Shown here: piece by piece, positions 28,733-36,754 of the stretch
Layout of the letters: every line of letters begins with the position of its first letter
How positions within the stretch are numbered: the stretch's first letter is position 1
DNA from: Sphingobium fluviale
GTDB taxonomy: Bacteria; Pseudomonadota; Alphaproteobacteria; Sphingomonadales; Sphingomonadaceae
Direction of reading: 5' to 3'
DNA: 64,000 nucleotides
Assembly (NCBI RefSeq): GCF_004122115.1
Contig: NZ_SBKP01000002.1
Span: forward strand, 1 to 64,000
Program-made: the position numbers and the translations under genes
The notes under the pieces: model-generated
Seen by the model: only the letters and a program-made list of their open reading frames with translations
The model's database searches: none
What the model was told of the DNA's origin: nothing

Positions 28733-29281
28733 ATGAATGAGATAGCTTCGCAAGGCCAGCTTCGCATGTCCTATGTGCGCTGGGCCTTGTTCACGGTCCC
28801 CACCATAGTGTTTCTCGGCTATCTCTCTGGCCAGATCGCCAACAGCGGCTATCAGAACAACTGGTTCGCCGGCCTGGTGAAGCCGGATTTCATGCCGGAG
28901 GGCTGGGTTTTTGGGGCAGCGTGGACCATACTCTACACGCTGATGGGCCTGGCGGTCGCGGTGATCCTCCATGCGCGGGGGGCGCGGATGCGCGGCCTCG
29001 CCATCCTGTTCTTTCTGGTACAATTGATCGTCAACTATGCCTGGTCATTCGTCTTTTTCCGGCTCCATCTGGTGCCCGAAGCGCTGTGGATGATCGTGGC
29101 GATCTTCGTTTTGGCGGCACTGACGACTATATTGTTCGCGCGTATCCGCATCATCGCGGCGGTGCTGATGTTGCCCTATCTCGGCTGGCTGGTGTTCGCC
29201 GGTGTGCTGACGCTGAGCATCGACAAACTCAACCCCAACGCCAAGAACCTTGTCGCGCCGGGGCTGAGCACCCATATCTGA
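28733..29281 (+). CDS. tspO: TspO/MBR family tryptophan-rich sensory protein
   Basis: 182 residues with five membrane helices. Family landmarks are 'NWFAGLVKPDFMPEGWVFGAAWTILYTLMGLA', 'LIVNYAWSFVFFRLHLV' and 'LPYLGWLVFAGVLTLSIDKLN'. TspO binds tetrapyrroles and is linked to porphyrin-dependent regulation and stress. The start is ATG at 28733 (GTG GAATG context, weak site). The ubiK gene follows by 26 bases. Confidence 0.93.
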   Translation: MNEIASQGQLRMSYVRWALFTVPTIVFLGYLSGQIANSGYQNNWFAGLVKPDFMPEGWVFGAAWTILYTLMGLAVAVILHARGARMRGLAILFFLVQLIVNYAWSFVFFRLHLVPEALWMIVAIFVLAALTTILFARIRIIAAVLMLPYLGWLVFAGVLTLSIDKLNPNAKNLVAPGLSTHI

Positions 29282-29307
29282 AGCCAACGCGCTTTAACGA
29301 GGACATC

Positions 29308-29598
29308 ATGCAGAGCGAGAACCGCTTTTTCGACGATCTGAGCCGTATCATCAACGGCGCGGCGGGGACGCTGGCCGGAGTGGGCCGCGAGGTGGAGGCC
29401 AATGCGCGCGAAAAAGCCAAGGCCTGGATGAGCGGCATGGATTTCGTGAGCCGCGAGGAGTTCGAGGCGGTGAAGGCGATGGCCGCCACTGCGCGCGCGG
29501 AGGCCGAAGCGCTTAAAGTCCGGCTCGATGCGCTGGAGGGCAAAGCCGCCGCTCCAAAGAAGGCCAGAGTAACACGTAAAACACCCATAGCTGACTGA
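29308..29598 (+). CDS. ubiK: Ubiquinone biosynthesis accessory factor UbiK
   Basis: 96 residues: an N-terminal helical part 'FDDLSRIINGAAGTLAGVGREVE', then the BMFP coiled coil 'MDFVSREEFEAVKAMAATARAEAEALKVRLDALEG' and a basic tail. UbiK helps UbiJ organise the ubiquinone-synthesis complex. GAGGA stands nine bases before the ATG. The same transcript as tspO is likely. Confidence 0.92.
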   Translation: MQSENRFFDDLSRIINGAAGTLAGVGREVEANAREKAKAWMSGMDFVSREEFEAVKAMAATARAEAEALKVRLDALEGKAAAPKKARVTRKTPIAD

Positions 29599-29748
29599 GC
29601 GCACACCTACTTACCAACAGCTTGTCCACAGCTTTGTTCACCAAAAGCTGGTATTCTTGCCGTGCCGGTGATGCTATGCTTGGCGTGAGAGCCTGGAGCG
29701 CGCTGCGTTAAATCTGACGCATGATGCGCGCTCTATCTTTGTGTTGTC

Positions 29749-29794
29749 GCATCGTTTTTTGCCAAAAACCGGTTCCCACTTTTTGGCACGATGC
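29749..29794. repeat. Dispersed intergenic hairpin repeat, copy 2
   Basis: GCATCGT (29749-29755) pairs with ACGATGC (29788-29794), and GCCAAAAA (29761-29768) with TTTTTGGC (29780-29787), around the loop CCGGTTCCCAC. Compared with copy 1, the inner stem differs but its pairing is kept. TCTAGGA follows, then the start codon of the YbjN gene. Confidence 0.85.
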
Positions 29795-29812
29795 TCTAGG
29801 ACCAAGCGCAAT

Positions 29813-30319
29813 ATGATGGAAAATGACGACTTCGAGCAGCATGGTCACGAGGCCGAGCCGCTGGATATGCTGGCCAGCTATTTCGAGGCGAACGGCTGGG
29901 CCTATGAGCATAATGGCGAGGACGAGATCTCCGCGACCATGCAGGGAAGCTGGACGCAGTATGAGCTGCGCGCAATCTGGCGCGAGGAAGACCAGGTGCT
30001 GCAACTGCTTGCCCTGCCAGACATCAGGGTAACGGACGAGAAGCGTAGCGCGATCTATGAGACCATCGGCCTTATCAACGAGCAGCTCTGGCTCGGCCAT
30101 TTCGAGTTGTGGTCCAACAGCGGCGTAGTGTTGTTCCGCCATGGCGCGCTGCTGAGCGGAGGGGATGTGCTGACACTGGATCAGACCCAGTTGCTGGTTG
30201 AAGCCGCGCTGGACGAGTGCGAGCGCTTCTATCCCGTGTTCCAGTTTGTGCTATGGGGCGGCAAGACCCCTGCCGAGGCCCTCGCCGCGAGCATGATCGA
30301 AACGCGCGGCGAAGCGTGA
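29813..30319 (+). CDS. YbjN domain-containing protein
   Basis: 168 residues; soluble and acidic. The YbjN features are 'MLASYFEANGWAYEHNGEDEISATMQGSWTQYELRAIWRE' and 'YETIGLINEQLWLGHFELWSNSGVVLFRHGALLSGG'. The fold resembles type III secretion chaperones; the cellular role is unknown. Start at 29813, or the adjacent ATG at 29816, behind AGGA that is part of the conserved tail of the upstream repeat. proC follows after ten bases. Confidence 0.88.
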   Translation: MMENDDFEQHGHEAEPLDMLASYFEANGWAYEHNGEDEISATMQGSWTQYELRAIWREEDQVLQLLALPDIRVTDEKRSAIYETIGLINEQLWLGHFELWSNSGVVLFRHGALLSGGDVLTLDQTQLLVEAALDECERFYPVFQFVLWGGKTPAEALAASMIETRGEA

Positions 30320-30329
30320 GGGTATCGCG

Positions 30330-31157
30330 ATGCCGCTGAACGGGCTCGACCGCCCTGTGCTGATGATCGGCTGTGGCACTATGGCCGGTGCGATACTTGC
30401 GCGCTGGCTGGAGACAGGGCTGGACCCCGCGCGCGTCACCGTTGTCGATCCGGGCCGGAGCGCACCGCCTGCACAGGGTGTAAGCCTGCTCTCCGCTCTA
30501 CCCGCCGCGCTGCCTCCACGCGCGGTGATCATGCTGGGTATCAAGCCGCAATCGCTACCTGATGTAGCGCCCTTGCTCTCGCCCCTGCTTGCCAACGGGC
30601 AAATTATTATCTCTATCCTCGCCGGCGTCACCGTGGCGGGGCTGCGCGCCGCGCTGGGCGAGAAGACCGATATCGTGCGCATCATGCCCAATACGCCGGT
30701 GGCGCTGGGCAAAGGGGTGTGCGCGCTTTATGCCGATGCGCATACGGATGCCGGACTGGTGGACGAGGCCCAGCGCCTCCTCGCGCCGCTGGGGCTGGTG
30801 GAGCGCATTGGAGCCGAGGCGCAGTTCAACCTCATCACGGCCCTCACCGGGTGCGGCCCGGCCTTTGTGTTCCGCTTTATCGACGCGCTGGCACACGCTG
30901 CCACGACGCTGGGGCTCGATGCAGATCAGGCTGCGCGGCTCGCAATGGCGACGGTAGAAGGTGCAAGCGCTCTTGCCGTGCAAGCGGGCGAGCCCCCCGC
31001 TATCCTTGCCGACAAGGTGGCGAGCAAAGGTGGCATGACCCGCGAGGGGCTGGATGTGCTGGATGAAGGCGGACGCTTTTTCGCCCTCCTTACCGAGATG
31101 ATGCGCGCGGCGCGAGACCGCGGCGAGGAACTGGAGCGACTGGCCTCGGCGGGATGA
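30330..31157 (+). CDS. proC: Pyrroline-5-carboxylate reductase
   Basis: 275 residues. The Rossmann N-terminus is 'VLMIGCGTMAGAILARWLETGL', then 'VIIMLGIKPQ'-type sequence, 'RIMPNTPVALGKGVCALYAD', and the helical dimer domain 'NLITALTGCGPAFVFRFIDAL' and 'KVASKGGMTREGLDVLDEGG'. It performs the last step of proline synthesis. It is co-transcribed with the YbjN gene. Its TGA abuts the stop of the convergent MarR gene (TGATCA). Confidence 0.97.
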   Translation: MPLNGLDRPVLMIGCGTMAGAILARWLETGLDPARVTVVDPGRSAPPAQGVSLLSALPAALPPRAVIMLGIKPQSLPDVAPLLSPLLANGQIIISILAGVTVAGLRAALGEKTDIVRIMPNTPVALGKGVCALYADAHTDAGLVDEAQRLLAPLGLVERIGAEAQFNLITALTGCGPAFVFRFIDALAHAATTLGLDADQAARLAMATVEGASALAVQAGEPPAILADKVASKGGMTREGLDVLDEGGRFFALLTEMMRAARDRGEELERLASAG

Positions 31158-31646
31158 TCAACCCCGCAACCCGAATACCATCGTGCGGTCTTCGGGCGGG
31201 ATCAACCCTTCCAGCACCTGCCAGAAGCCGCTGACGGAGCCTTGCCCCGCCTGTACATAGGCTGCCGCCATTTTGGTGCGCAGAGCCTCGAACAATGCGG
31301 CTTCCATCCGGCTGCCCTCCGCTGTGAGGCGAAGCTGTTTTTGCCGACGGTCACGGTTGCCGGGGCGGGTTTCCACCAGCCCGCGCTCGATCAGATCGTT
31401 GAGCACACGCCCCAGCGACTGCTTGGTGATCGCCAGTAGCGACAGCAGCTCGCTCACAATCAGATCCGGCTGGCGCGCAATGAAATAGAGTGCGCGATGA
31501 TGCGCACGGCCCAGCCCCTGCTTGCCAAGATCGGCATCGATCGCGCGGGTCATGTGGCTGTATCCGAAATAGAGCAGCTCAATTCCCCGGCGGATTTCAT
31601 CCTCACGCAGGAACAGGGGCGACGCGGTTGATCCAGTGGAAGCCAT
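31158..31646 (-). CDS. MarR family transcriptional regulator
   Basis: 162 residues from the ATG at 31646 (a longer frame has no good site). A winged-helix domain: 'HHRALYFIARQPDLIVSELLSLLAITKQSLGRVLNDLIERGLVETRPGNRDRRQKQLRLTAEG' is the MarR core, with dimer helices at both ends. Ligand and targets are unknown. It runs alone, converging on proC. No adjacent gene is an obvious target. Confidence 0.92.
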   Translation of the reverse strand: MASTGSTASPLFLREDEIRRGIELLYFGYSHMTRAIDADLGKQGLGRAHHRALYFIARQPDLIVSELLSLLAITKQSLGRVLNDLIERGLVETRPGNRDRRQKQLRLTAEGSRMEAALFEALRTKMAAAYVQAGQGSVSGFWQVLEGLIPPEDRTMVFGLRG

Positions 31647-31790
31647 GGCCTTGTGTTGGCGGCTTTGCTTGGCATTGGCAAGAGGGATGCACCGCAAAGC
31701 ACATGGGTGACACGAGGTGGGAAAAGACTATTCCCTTTCCTGTCTCAGCCGCTATATGCCGCTGTCTCTAGCCGGGTGATGCCCGGTTCT

Positions 31791-31865
31791 TGGGGCGTCG
31801 CCAAGCGGTAAGGCAGCGGCTTTTGATGCCGCCATGCGCAGGTTCGAATCCTGCCGCCCCAGCCA
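31791..31865 (+). tRNA. tRNA-Gln (anticodon TTG)
   Basis: Begins TGGGGCGTCGCCAAGCGGTA; acceptor arms TGGGGCG/CGCCCCA, anticodon TTG in the loop CTTTTGATG, T-arm GGTTCGAATCC, discriminator G and encoded CCA at 31863-31865. The U1-A72 first pair is typical of bacterial tRNA-Gln. Confidence 0.97.
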
Positions 31866-31964
31866 ATCTCTCCACACATGCCCGTCGCCCAGTGCCCGCA
31901 CTGGATGTGGCCAGCATACGGCTCCGGGCGGCGGCCTGATCGGCCCGCCCGGAGCCTGTTCAAA

Positions 31965-33542
31965 TCAGAATTTCAATGCTTTGGCGCGCTTCACACCGGG
32001 CAGCTTGCATATGGTGTCGAGCACATTCTGCGGAATGGCGTCGTCCACAGAGAGCAGCAGCACCGCCTCGCCCCCCGCAGAGCGGCGGCCAAGGTTGAAG
32101 GTGCCGATGTTGATTCCTGCCTCGCCCAGCGCGGTGCCGACCCGGCCGATGAAGCCCGGCGTATCCTCATTGACGATATAGAGCATATGGCCCTCCAGCT
32201 CCGCCTCCACGCCGATGCCGAACATCTCGACCAGGCGGGCCGCGCTGTTGCCGAACAATGTACCCGCAACGGAGCGCGCGCCCTGGCTGGTGTTGACGGT
32301 AACGCGCACGAGCGTGTGATAATCGCCCTCGCGGTCGTGCCGCACTTCGCGCACATCAAGACCACGCTCGCGCGCCAGATAGGGCGCGTTGACCATGTTC
32401 ACCGTGTCGGAATAGCGGCGCATGAAGCCCGACAGCACCGCGCCGGTGATCGGCTTGATGTTCAGCTCCGCCGCCGCGCCCTCAACCTCGATGGCAATAT
32501 TGTCGAGATCATCCGCCGCGAGCTGGCCCACGAGGCTGCCCAGCTTTTCCGCCAGCGCCATATAGGGCTTGAGTTTCGGGGCTTCCTCGGCAGAGAGCGA
32601 AGGCATGTTGAGCGCATTGGTGACGCCACCGGTCATCAGATAGTCTGACAGCTGCTCCGCCACCTGAAGCGCGACATTGACCTGCGCCTCGCTGGTCGAT
32701 GCGCCGAGATGGGGCGTCGAGATGAAGTTGGGCGTGCCGAACAGCGGGCTGTCCTTGGCCGGTTCCACCGCGAACACATCCAATGCCGCGCCCGCGACAT
32801 GGCCGCTATCGAGCGCGTCCTTGAGAGCCACCTCGTCAATCAGCCCACCGCGCGCGCAGTTGATGATGCGCACGCCCTTCTTGGTCTTGGCGAGGTTTTC
32901 GCGAGAGAGGATGTTGCGCGTCTGATCGGTCAGCGGCGTGTGCAGCGTGATGAAGTCCGCGCGGGCGAGCAGCGTGTCGAGATCCGCTTTCTCCACGCCC
33001 ATTTCGACAGCGCGTTCAGGCGTGAGGAACGGATCGAACGCGACGACCTTCATCTTGAGGCCTAGCGCACGGGAGGCGACGATGGAGCCGATATTGCCCG
33101 CGCCGATGAGGCCCAGCGTCTTGCCGGTGACTTCGACGCCCATGAAATCGTTCTTGGGCCATTTGCCCGCCTGCGTCTGCGCATTAGCCTCAGGAAGCTG
33201 GCGCGCGAGCGCGAACATCAGCGCGATGGCGTGCTCTGCCGTAGTGATCGAGTTGCCGAACGGCGTGTTCATCACCACCACGCCCTTGGATGAGGCATAA
33301 GGGATGTCGACATTATCCACGCCAATGCCGGCGCGGCCAATCACCTTGAGGTTGGTGGCGGCATCGAGAATTTCCTTCGTCACCTTGGTAGAGCTGCGGA
33401 TGGCGAGGCCGTCATACTGGCCGATCATCGCTTTCAGTTCTTCCGGGGTCTTGCCGGTGATAACATCCACTTCAACGCCGCGATCCTTGAAGATCTGCGC
33501 GGCTTGCGGGTCCATCTGATCGGAAATAAGTACCTTGGGCAT
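31965..33542 (-). CDS. serA: D-3-phosphoglycerate dehydrogenase
   Basis: 525 residues, the long form. A substrate domain, an NAD-binding Rossmann domain ('GKTLGLIGAGNIGSIVASRALGLKMKVVAFDP'), catalytic 'NCARGGLIDE' and 'ISTPHLGASTSEAQ' blocks, an intervening ASB domain, and a C-terminal ACT domain ('GHMLYIVNEDTPGFIGRVGTALGEAGINIGTFNLGR') for serine feedback. It is the first step of serine synthesis. It lies 110 bases after serC on the same strand, with a double palindromic repeat between them. Confidence 0.98.
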   Translation of the reverse strand: MPKVLISDQMDPQAAQIFKDRGVEVDVITGKTPEELKAMIGQYDGLAIRSSTKVTKEILDAATNLKVIGRAGIGVDNVDIPYASSKGVVVMNTPFGNSITTAEHAIALMFALARQLPEANAQTQAGKWPKNDFMGVEVTGKTLGLIGAGNIGSIVASRALGLKMKVVAFDPFLTPERAVEMGVEKADLDTLLARADFITLHTPLTDQTRNILSRENLAKTKKGVRIINCARGGLIDEVALKDALDSGHVAGAALDVFAVEPAKDSPLFGTPNFISTPHLGASTSEAQVNVALQVAEQLSDYLMTGGVTNALNMPSLSAEEAPKLKPYMALAEKLGSLVGQLAADDLDNIAIEVEGAAAELNIKPITGAVLSGFMRRYSDTVNMVNAPYLARERGLDVREVRHDREGDYHTLVRVTVNTSQGARSVAGTLFGNSAARLVEMFGIGVEAELEGHMLYIVNEDTPGFIGRVGTALGEAGINIGTFNLGRRSAGGEAVLLLSVDDAIPQNVLDTICKLPGVKRAKALKF

Positions 33543-33563
33543 GGGAATGATCCTTTGCTATTC

Positions 33564-33646
33564 GTCACCCCGGACTTGATCCGGGGTCCCGCTTTTCTCT
33601 GCGGGCAATGATTGCAGCTGGACCCCGGCTCATCGGCCGGGGTGAC
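33564..33646. repeat. Double palindromic intergenic repeat between serC and serA
   Basis: GTCACCCCGG (33564-33573) is mirrored by CCGGGGTGAC (33637-33646), and CCGGGGTCC (33581-33589) by GGACCCCGG (33620-33628). Each half is a hairpin with a seven-base stem and the halves can pair with each other. The CACCCCGGACTTGATCCGGGGTCC type is a widespread intergenic repeat of Sphingomonadales and relatives (from memory). Confidence 0.9.
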
Positions 33647-33652
33647 GCCGGT

Positions 33653-34786
33653 TCAGGCAGCGACCTTGGTGGACGCATAGGCCCAGTCGAGCCAGGGGCC
33701 GAGCGCCTCGATATCGGCGGTGTCCACCGTCGCGCCGCACCAGATGCGCAGGCCTGCCGGGGCATCGCGATACCCCGCGATGTCATAGGCCGCGCCTTCC
33801 TTTTCCAGCGCGCCCGCCATCGCCTTGATGAAGGCTTCATCCGCGCCCTCGACCGTGAGGCAGACGGACGTGGTGGAGCGGGTGGCGGGATCGGGTGCGA
33901 GATGACCGAGCCAGCTGCGCTCCTCGACGATCTTGCCCAGTGCCGCCGCATTGGCGTTGCTGCGGGCTTTCAGGCCTTCGAGTCCGCCGACAGACTTCGC
34001 CCATTCGAGCGCAAAGATCACGTCTTCCACAGCCAGCATGGATGGGGTGTTGATCGTCTCGCCCTTGAACACGCCCTCGGCGAGCTTGCCCTTGGACACG
34101 AGGCGGAACACCTTGGGCAGCGGCCATGCGGGAGTGTAATTCTCCAGCCGCTCCACCGCGCGGGGGCCGAGGATGATGACGCCATGGCCGCCTTCGCCGC
34201 CCAGCACCTTCTGCCACGAAAATGTCGTTACATCGAGCTTGTCCCACGGCATGTCGTAAGCGAACACCGCCGAAGTCGCGTCACAGAAGCTGAGGCCTTC
34301 GCGATTGTCAGCGATCCAGTCGCCGTTCGGCACGCGCGCGCCGGATGTGGTGCCGTTCCAGGTGAACAGCACGTCGTTCGACCAATCGACGGCGCCGAGA
34401 TCGGGGATGCTGCCATAATCGGCGCGCAGGATCGTGGGATCGAGCTTCAGCTGCTTCGCCGCATCCGTGACCCAACCCTCACCAAAGCTCTCCCAAGCCA
34501 GCGTCGTGACAAGTTTCGCGCCCAGCATCGTCCACATCGCCATCTCGAACGCGCCGGTATCGGAACCGGGCACGATGCCGATGCGGTGCGTATCGGGCAC
34601 CTGCAAAACCTCGCGCATCAGATCGATCGAAAGGCCGAGGCGCGCCTTGCCGATCTTCGCGCGATGCGAGCGGCCCAGCGATTCGGTAGCGAGTTTGGAG
34701 GCTTCCCAGCCCGGCGGCTTTGCGCAGGGGCCAGAGGAAAAATAGGGGCGGTTCGGCTTTCCAGCCGGCTTGGTAACGTCAGTCAT
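33653..34786 (-). CDS. serC: Phosphoserine transaminase
   Basis: 377 residues of the alphaproteobacterial/archaeal-type SerC: 'RPYFSSGPCAKPPGWEASKLATESLGRSHRAKIGKARL' at the start and the PLP lysine in 'TFSWQKVLGGEGGHGVIILGPRAVERLE'. It turns 3-phosphohydroxypyruvate into phosphoserine, the step after SerA. The start at 34786 is fixed by AAGGAGA nine bases upstream, part of a structured leader. It forms an operon with serA. Confidence 0.97.
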   Translation of the reverse strand: MTDVTKPAGKPNRPYFSSGPCAKPPGWEASKLATESLGRSHRAKIGKARLGLSIDLMREVLQVPDTHRIGIVPGSDTGAFEMAMWTMLGAKLVTTLAWESFGEGWVTDAAKQLKLDPTILRADYGSIPDLGAVDWSNDVLFTWNGTTSGARVPNGDWIADNREGLSFCDATSAVFAYDMPWDKLDVTTFSWQKVLGGEGGHGVIILGPRAVERLENYTPAWPLPKVFRLVSKGKLAEGVFKGETINTPSMLAVEDVIFALEWAKSVGGLEGLKARSNANAAALGKIVEERSWLGHLAPDPATRSTTSVCLTVEGADEAFIKAMAGALEKEGAAYDIAGYRDAPAGLRIWCGATVDTADIEALGPWLDWAYASTKVAA

Positions 34787-34845
34787 GGTATGCGTCTCCT
34801 TGCAGAGAGCACGCGCGGCGTTGGGACCGCGTGGCCCGTCGGCGG
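34787..34845 (-). promoter_or_regulatory. Probable serC RNA leader
   Basis: On the minus strand CACGCG and CGCGTG (34828-34833 and 34810-34815) form a hairpin. The following TCTCTGCAAGGAGACGCA lets TCTC pair with the GAGA of the ribosome-binding site. A conserved 'serC' RNA motif is known directly upstream of serC in Alphaproteobacteria; position, GC-rich hairpin and the AAGGAGACGCA end fit it from memory. Confidence 0.55.
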
Positions 34846-34873
34846 CTCTAGCGTCTGGAAGGTTAATGTCAAA

Positions 34874-34902
34874 TGAAAAGAGGCGCCCGTAAGGACGCCT
34901 CT
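34874..34902 (-). terminator. Intrinsic terminator of the PepSY gene
   Basis: On the minus strand AGAGGCG and CGCCTCT pair around a ten-base loop and are followed by TTTTC. It lies about 35 bases after the PepSY stop codon and separates that operon from serC. Confidence 0.85.
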
Positions 34903-34936
34903 GTTTCAATATATTGTAATATAATGATAAACTGGC

Positions 34937-35254
34937 TTATGGCGCCTTGTAAAGCACCTGCCCACGCCGCAGGACGAGCCGCTTTTCCAGCGTCACCGGG
35001 TGCCAGAAGGACTCCACCTTGTCCCCCTCAGGCGTGATGCCATAGACCTCGTAGCAATCCTTGCTGGGATGCGCCTTGGTGATCTTCCATCCCTCGGCGG
35101 TCATCTTGGCCTTGAGCGCATCCAGCGATTTCCACTGGTCCTTCGGCCCGCTGTTGCAGGTGACGTTGCCATGCGCAAAGGCTGTGCCGGATGCACCGGC
35201 GAGCCCTGCTACCGCCAGTGCAACAGCCAGTTTGAGTGAATTGGAACGTGTCAT
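34937..35254 (-). CDS. PepSY-like periplasmic protein
   Basis: 105 residues with a signal peptide (cleavage expected near 'GTAFAHG', residue 27) and a single PepSY-like domain: 'LDALKAKMTAEGWKITKAHPSKDCYEVYGITPEGDKVESFWHPVTLE'. PepSY domains often accompany membrane haem or iron reductases and may act as periplasmic partners or inhibitors. The ATG overlaps the stop of the ferric-reductase-like gene by four bases (ATGA), so the two are a coupled pair. Confidence 0.85.
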   Translation of the reverse strand: MTRSNSLKLAVALAVAGLAGASGTAFAHGNVTCNSGPKDQWKSLDALKAKMTAEGWKITKAHPSKDCYEVYGITPEGDKVESFWHPVTLEKRLVLRRGQVLYKAP

Positions 35255-35844
35255 GGAGTGGTCCTTTTCCTGAGTAACATGTATCGAATCGCCGCCGCAC
35301 CATAAAGCAGCAACATGGGCGCTGCATGAACAAGCGGCTCGGTCCAGCCATACATCAGCAAAGCCCAGTGAATGATCGTCAGCGCGACAACGCCGTAGAG
35401 CAACCGCTGCACCAGCTTCCATCGGCGGCGCAGCAGACGCATAGACCAGTCGTTGCTGGCCGCGGCAGGCAAGGCCATGAGGAAAAAGGCGAACCAGCCG
35501 GTCCAGATACCAGGCGCGCCAATCTCTGCCAGAATGAAATCCAACGATCCCATGTCCGCCAGATAGAAACCGAGGTGCAGCACCGCATAACAAAAGGCCG
35601 CAACGCCGATATTGCGCCGCCTGCGCATCAGCCATTGCAGAAACGGGCGGCGCAGCCCGAACAGACGCACGAACGGGCCAATCGCCATCGCCGCGAACAT
35701 CAGTAGCGCCGCCGCCTCGCCGCTGGGTGGTATCGCATCGGCCAAAACCCATTCTGCCGACCGCATATCGGCATAAAGCCTCAGCAGAGGCAGCATCAGG
35801 AATAGATATAGGGTAGCGTCAGCAAACCTGGTGCGGGTCATCAT
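35251..35844 (-). CDS. Ferric-reductase-like transmembrane protein (MsrQ/YedZ type)
   Basis: 197 residues with six membrane helices. The haem-ligand histidines are probably in 'CYAVLHLGFYLADMG' and 'LTIIHWALLMYG'; 'RRRRNIGVAAFCYAVLH' and 'WKLVQRLLYGV' are family landmarks. MsrQ gives electrons to periplasmic MsrP, but no msrP is nearby and the partner here is a PepSY protein. It may be a quinol-dependent haem b reductase for iron or another acceptor. A perfect palindrome lies 41-55 bases upstream. Confidence 0.85.
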   Translation of the reverse strand: MMTRTRFADATLYLFLMLPLLRLYADMRSAEWVLADAIPPSGEAAALLMFAAMAIGPFVRLFGLRRPFLQWLMRRRRNIGVAAFCYAVLHLGFYLADMGSLDFILAEIGAPGIWTGWFAFFLMALPAAASNDWSMRLLRRRWKLVQRLLYGVVALTIIHWALLMYGWTEPLVHAAPMLLLYGAAAIRYMLLRKRTTP

Positions 35845-35884
35845 GCGGCCACCATATAGCTTGCCCTGTCTTTCTCAATGCTAT

Positions 35885-35899
35885 TGATATACAATATCA
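35885..35899. promoter_or_regulatory. Perfect palindrome upstream of the reductase/PepSY operon
   Basis: TGATAT and ATATCA flank ACA, in an AT-rich stretch between the divergent reductase and extensin genes. Size and place fit an operator of a dimeric regulator or part of a promoter. Confidence 0.5.
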
Positions 35900-36022
35900 T
35901 TAATACCCCCTCGTGCGACCAGACTCCCGCCCTGCCCTGTTCATCGCATGTTCAATGCGCTTGGTGCGAACTATGGTTATTGTCATAGTGCAGAGGAATG
36001 GGGGAAGGCGGCAATTTCCGCA

Positions 36023-36706
36023 ATGGGCGTGATGGTGTGTCTGAAATGGGGCCGTGAGCTGGGGCTGGCGTTGATAGCGGCGCTCATGCTTTCGGCCTGC
36101 GCGGGTGACATGATCCCCGCTGGCAAACGCGCGCAGGCCCGAAAGCCATCGACACCCCCCCGCTATGGCGTGAACAGCGCCGAGTTCCGCCAATGCGCTG
36201 CCAAGCTCTCCAGCCTCGGCGCGCGCTTCACGCCTTTGCCAGACCGCAGCTTCGGCGGCGGCTGCACCGCCTATGGCGCCGTGCAACTCGATCAGATCAA
36301 CGTGCCGGTGCAGGGGCTGGGCGTGATGACCTGCCCTGTGGCGCAGAATTTCGCGGCTTGGGCGCTCTACGGCGTCGCACCCGCTGCGCGCATCTATTTC
36401 GGCGTCGAGCTTGTGCGGATAGACACCTTCGGCACTTACAACTGCCGCGTCATAGCGGGCAGCAGCCGCCTTTCGGAGCATGGCCGCGCCAATGCGATCG
36501 ACATTTCTGGCTTCCTGCTGGCCGACGGGCGACGCATTTCGGTGCAGAACGGCTGGAACGGCGACGCGGCTTCCCAAGCCTTTCTGCGCGCCGTGCGCAC
36601 CAGCGCGTGCAGGCGGTTCCGCACCGTGCTCAGCCCGGATTACAATGCCGCCCATCACGACCATCTGCATTTCGATATGGGCGGGCGCGGCGGATATTGT
36701 CGCTGA
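36023..36706 (+). CDS. Extensin-like domain lipoprotein
   Basis: About 227 residues. A signal segment 'LGLALIAALMLSACAG' with lipobox L-S-A-C; then the extensin-like C-terminal domain: 'CTAYGAVQLDQINVPVQGLGVMTCPVAQNFAAWAL', 'NCRVIAGSSRLSEHGRANAIDISGF' and 'HHDHLHFDMGGRGGYC'. The H/D pattern S-E-H-G...A-x-D and H-x-H resembles LAS-type zinc peptidases (VanY/MepA-like), so a cell-wall role is likely. An upstream in-frame ATG at 35948 would lengthen it by 25 residues; the start is uncertain. Confidence 0.88.
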   Translation: MGVMVCLKWGRELGLALIAALMLSACAGDMIPAGKRAQARKPSTPPRYGVNSAEFRQCAAKLSSLGARFTPLPDRSFGGGCTAYGAVQLDQINVPVQGLGVMTCPVAQNFAAWALYGVAPAARIYFGVELVRIDTFGTYNCRVIAGSSRLSEHGRANAIDISGFLLADGRRISVQNGWNGDAASQAFLRAVRTSACRRFRTVLSPDYNAAHHDHLHFDMGGRGGYCR

Positions 36707-36754
36707 ACCACACCCTTTCTTCCGATCTTAACCAAAACCCGCTAGGCTCATTCC

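Noticed and set aside
29625-29650. TTGTCCACA near 29629, a one-mismatch DnaA box
   Set aside because: Single and isolated; one-mismatch boxes are expected by chance. The cluster at 45 kb is the convincing origin.
33608-34876. 422-codon open frame opposite serC
   Set aside because: Antisense shadow of a certain gene with no recognisable domain.
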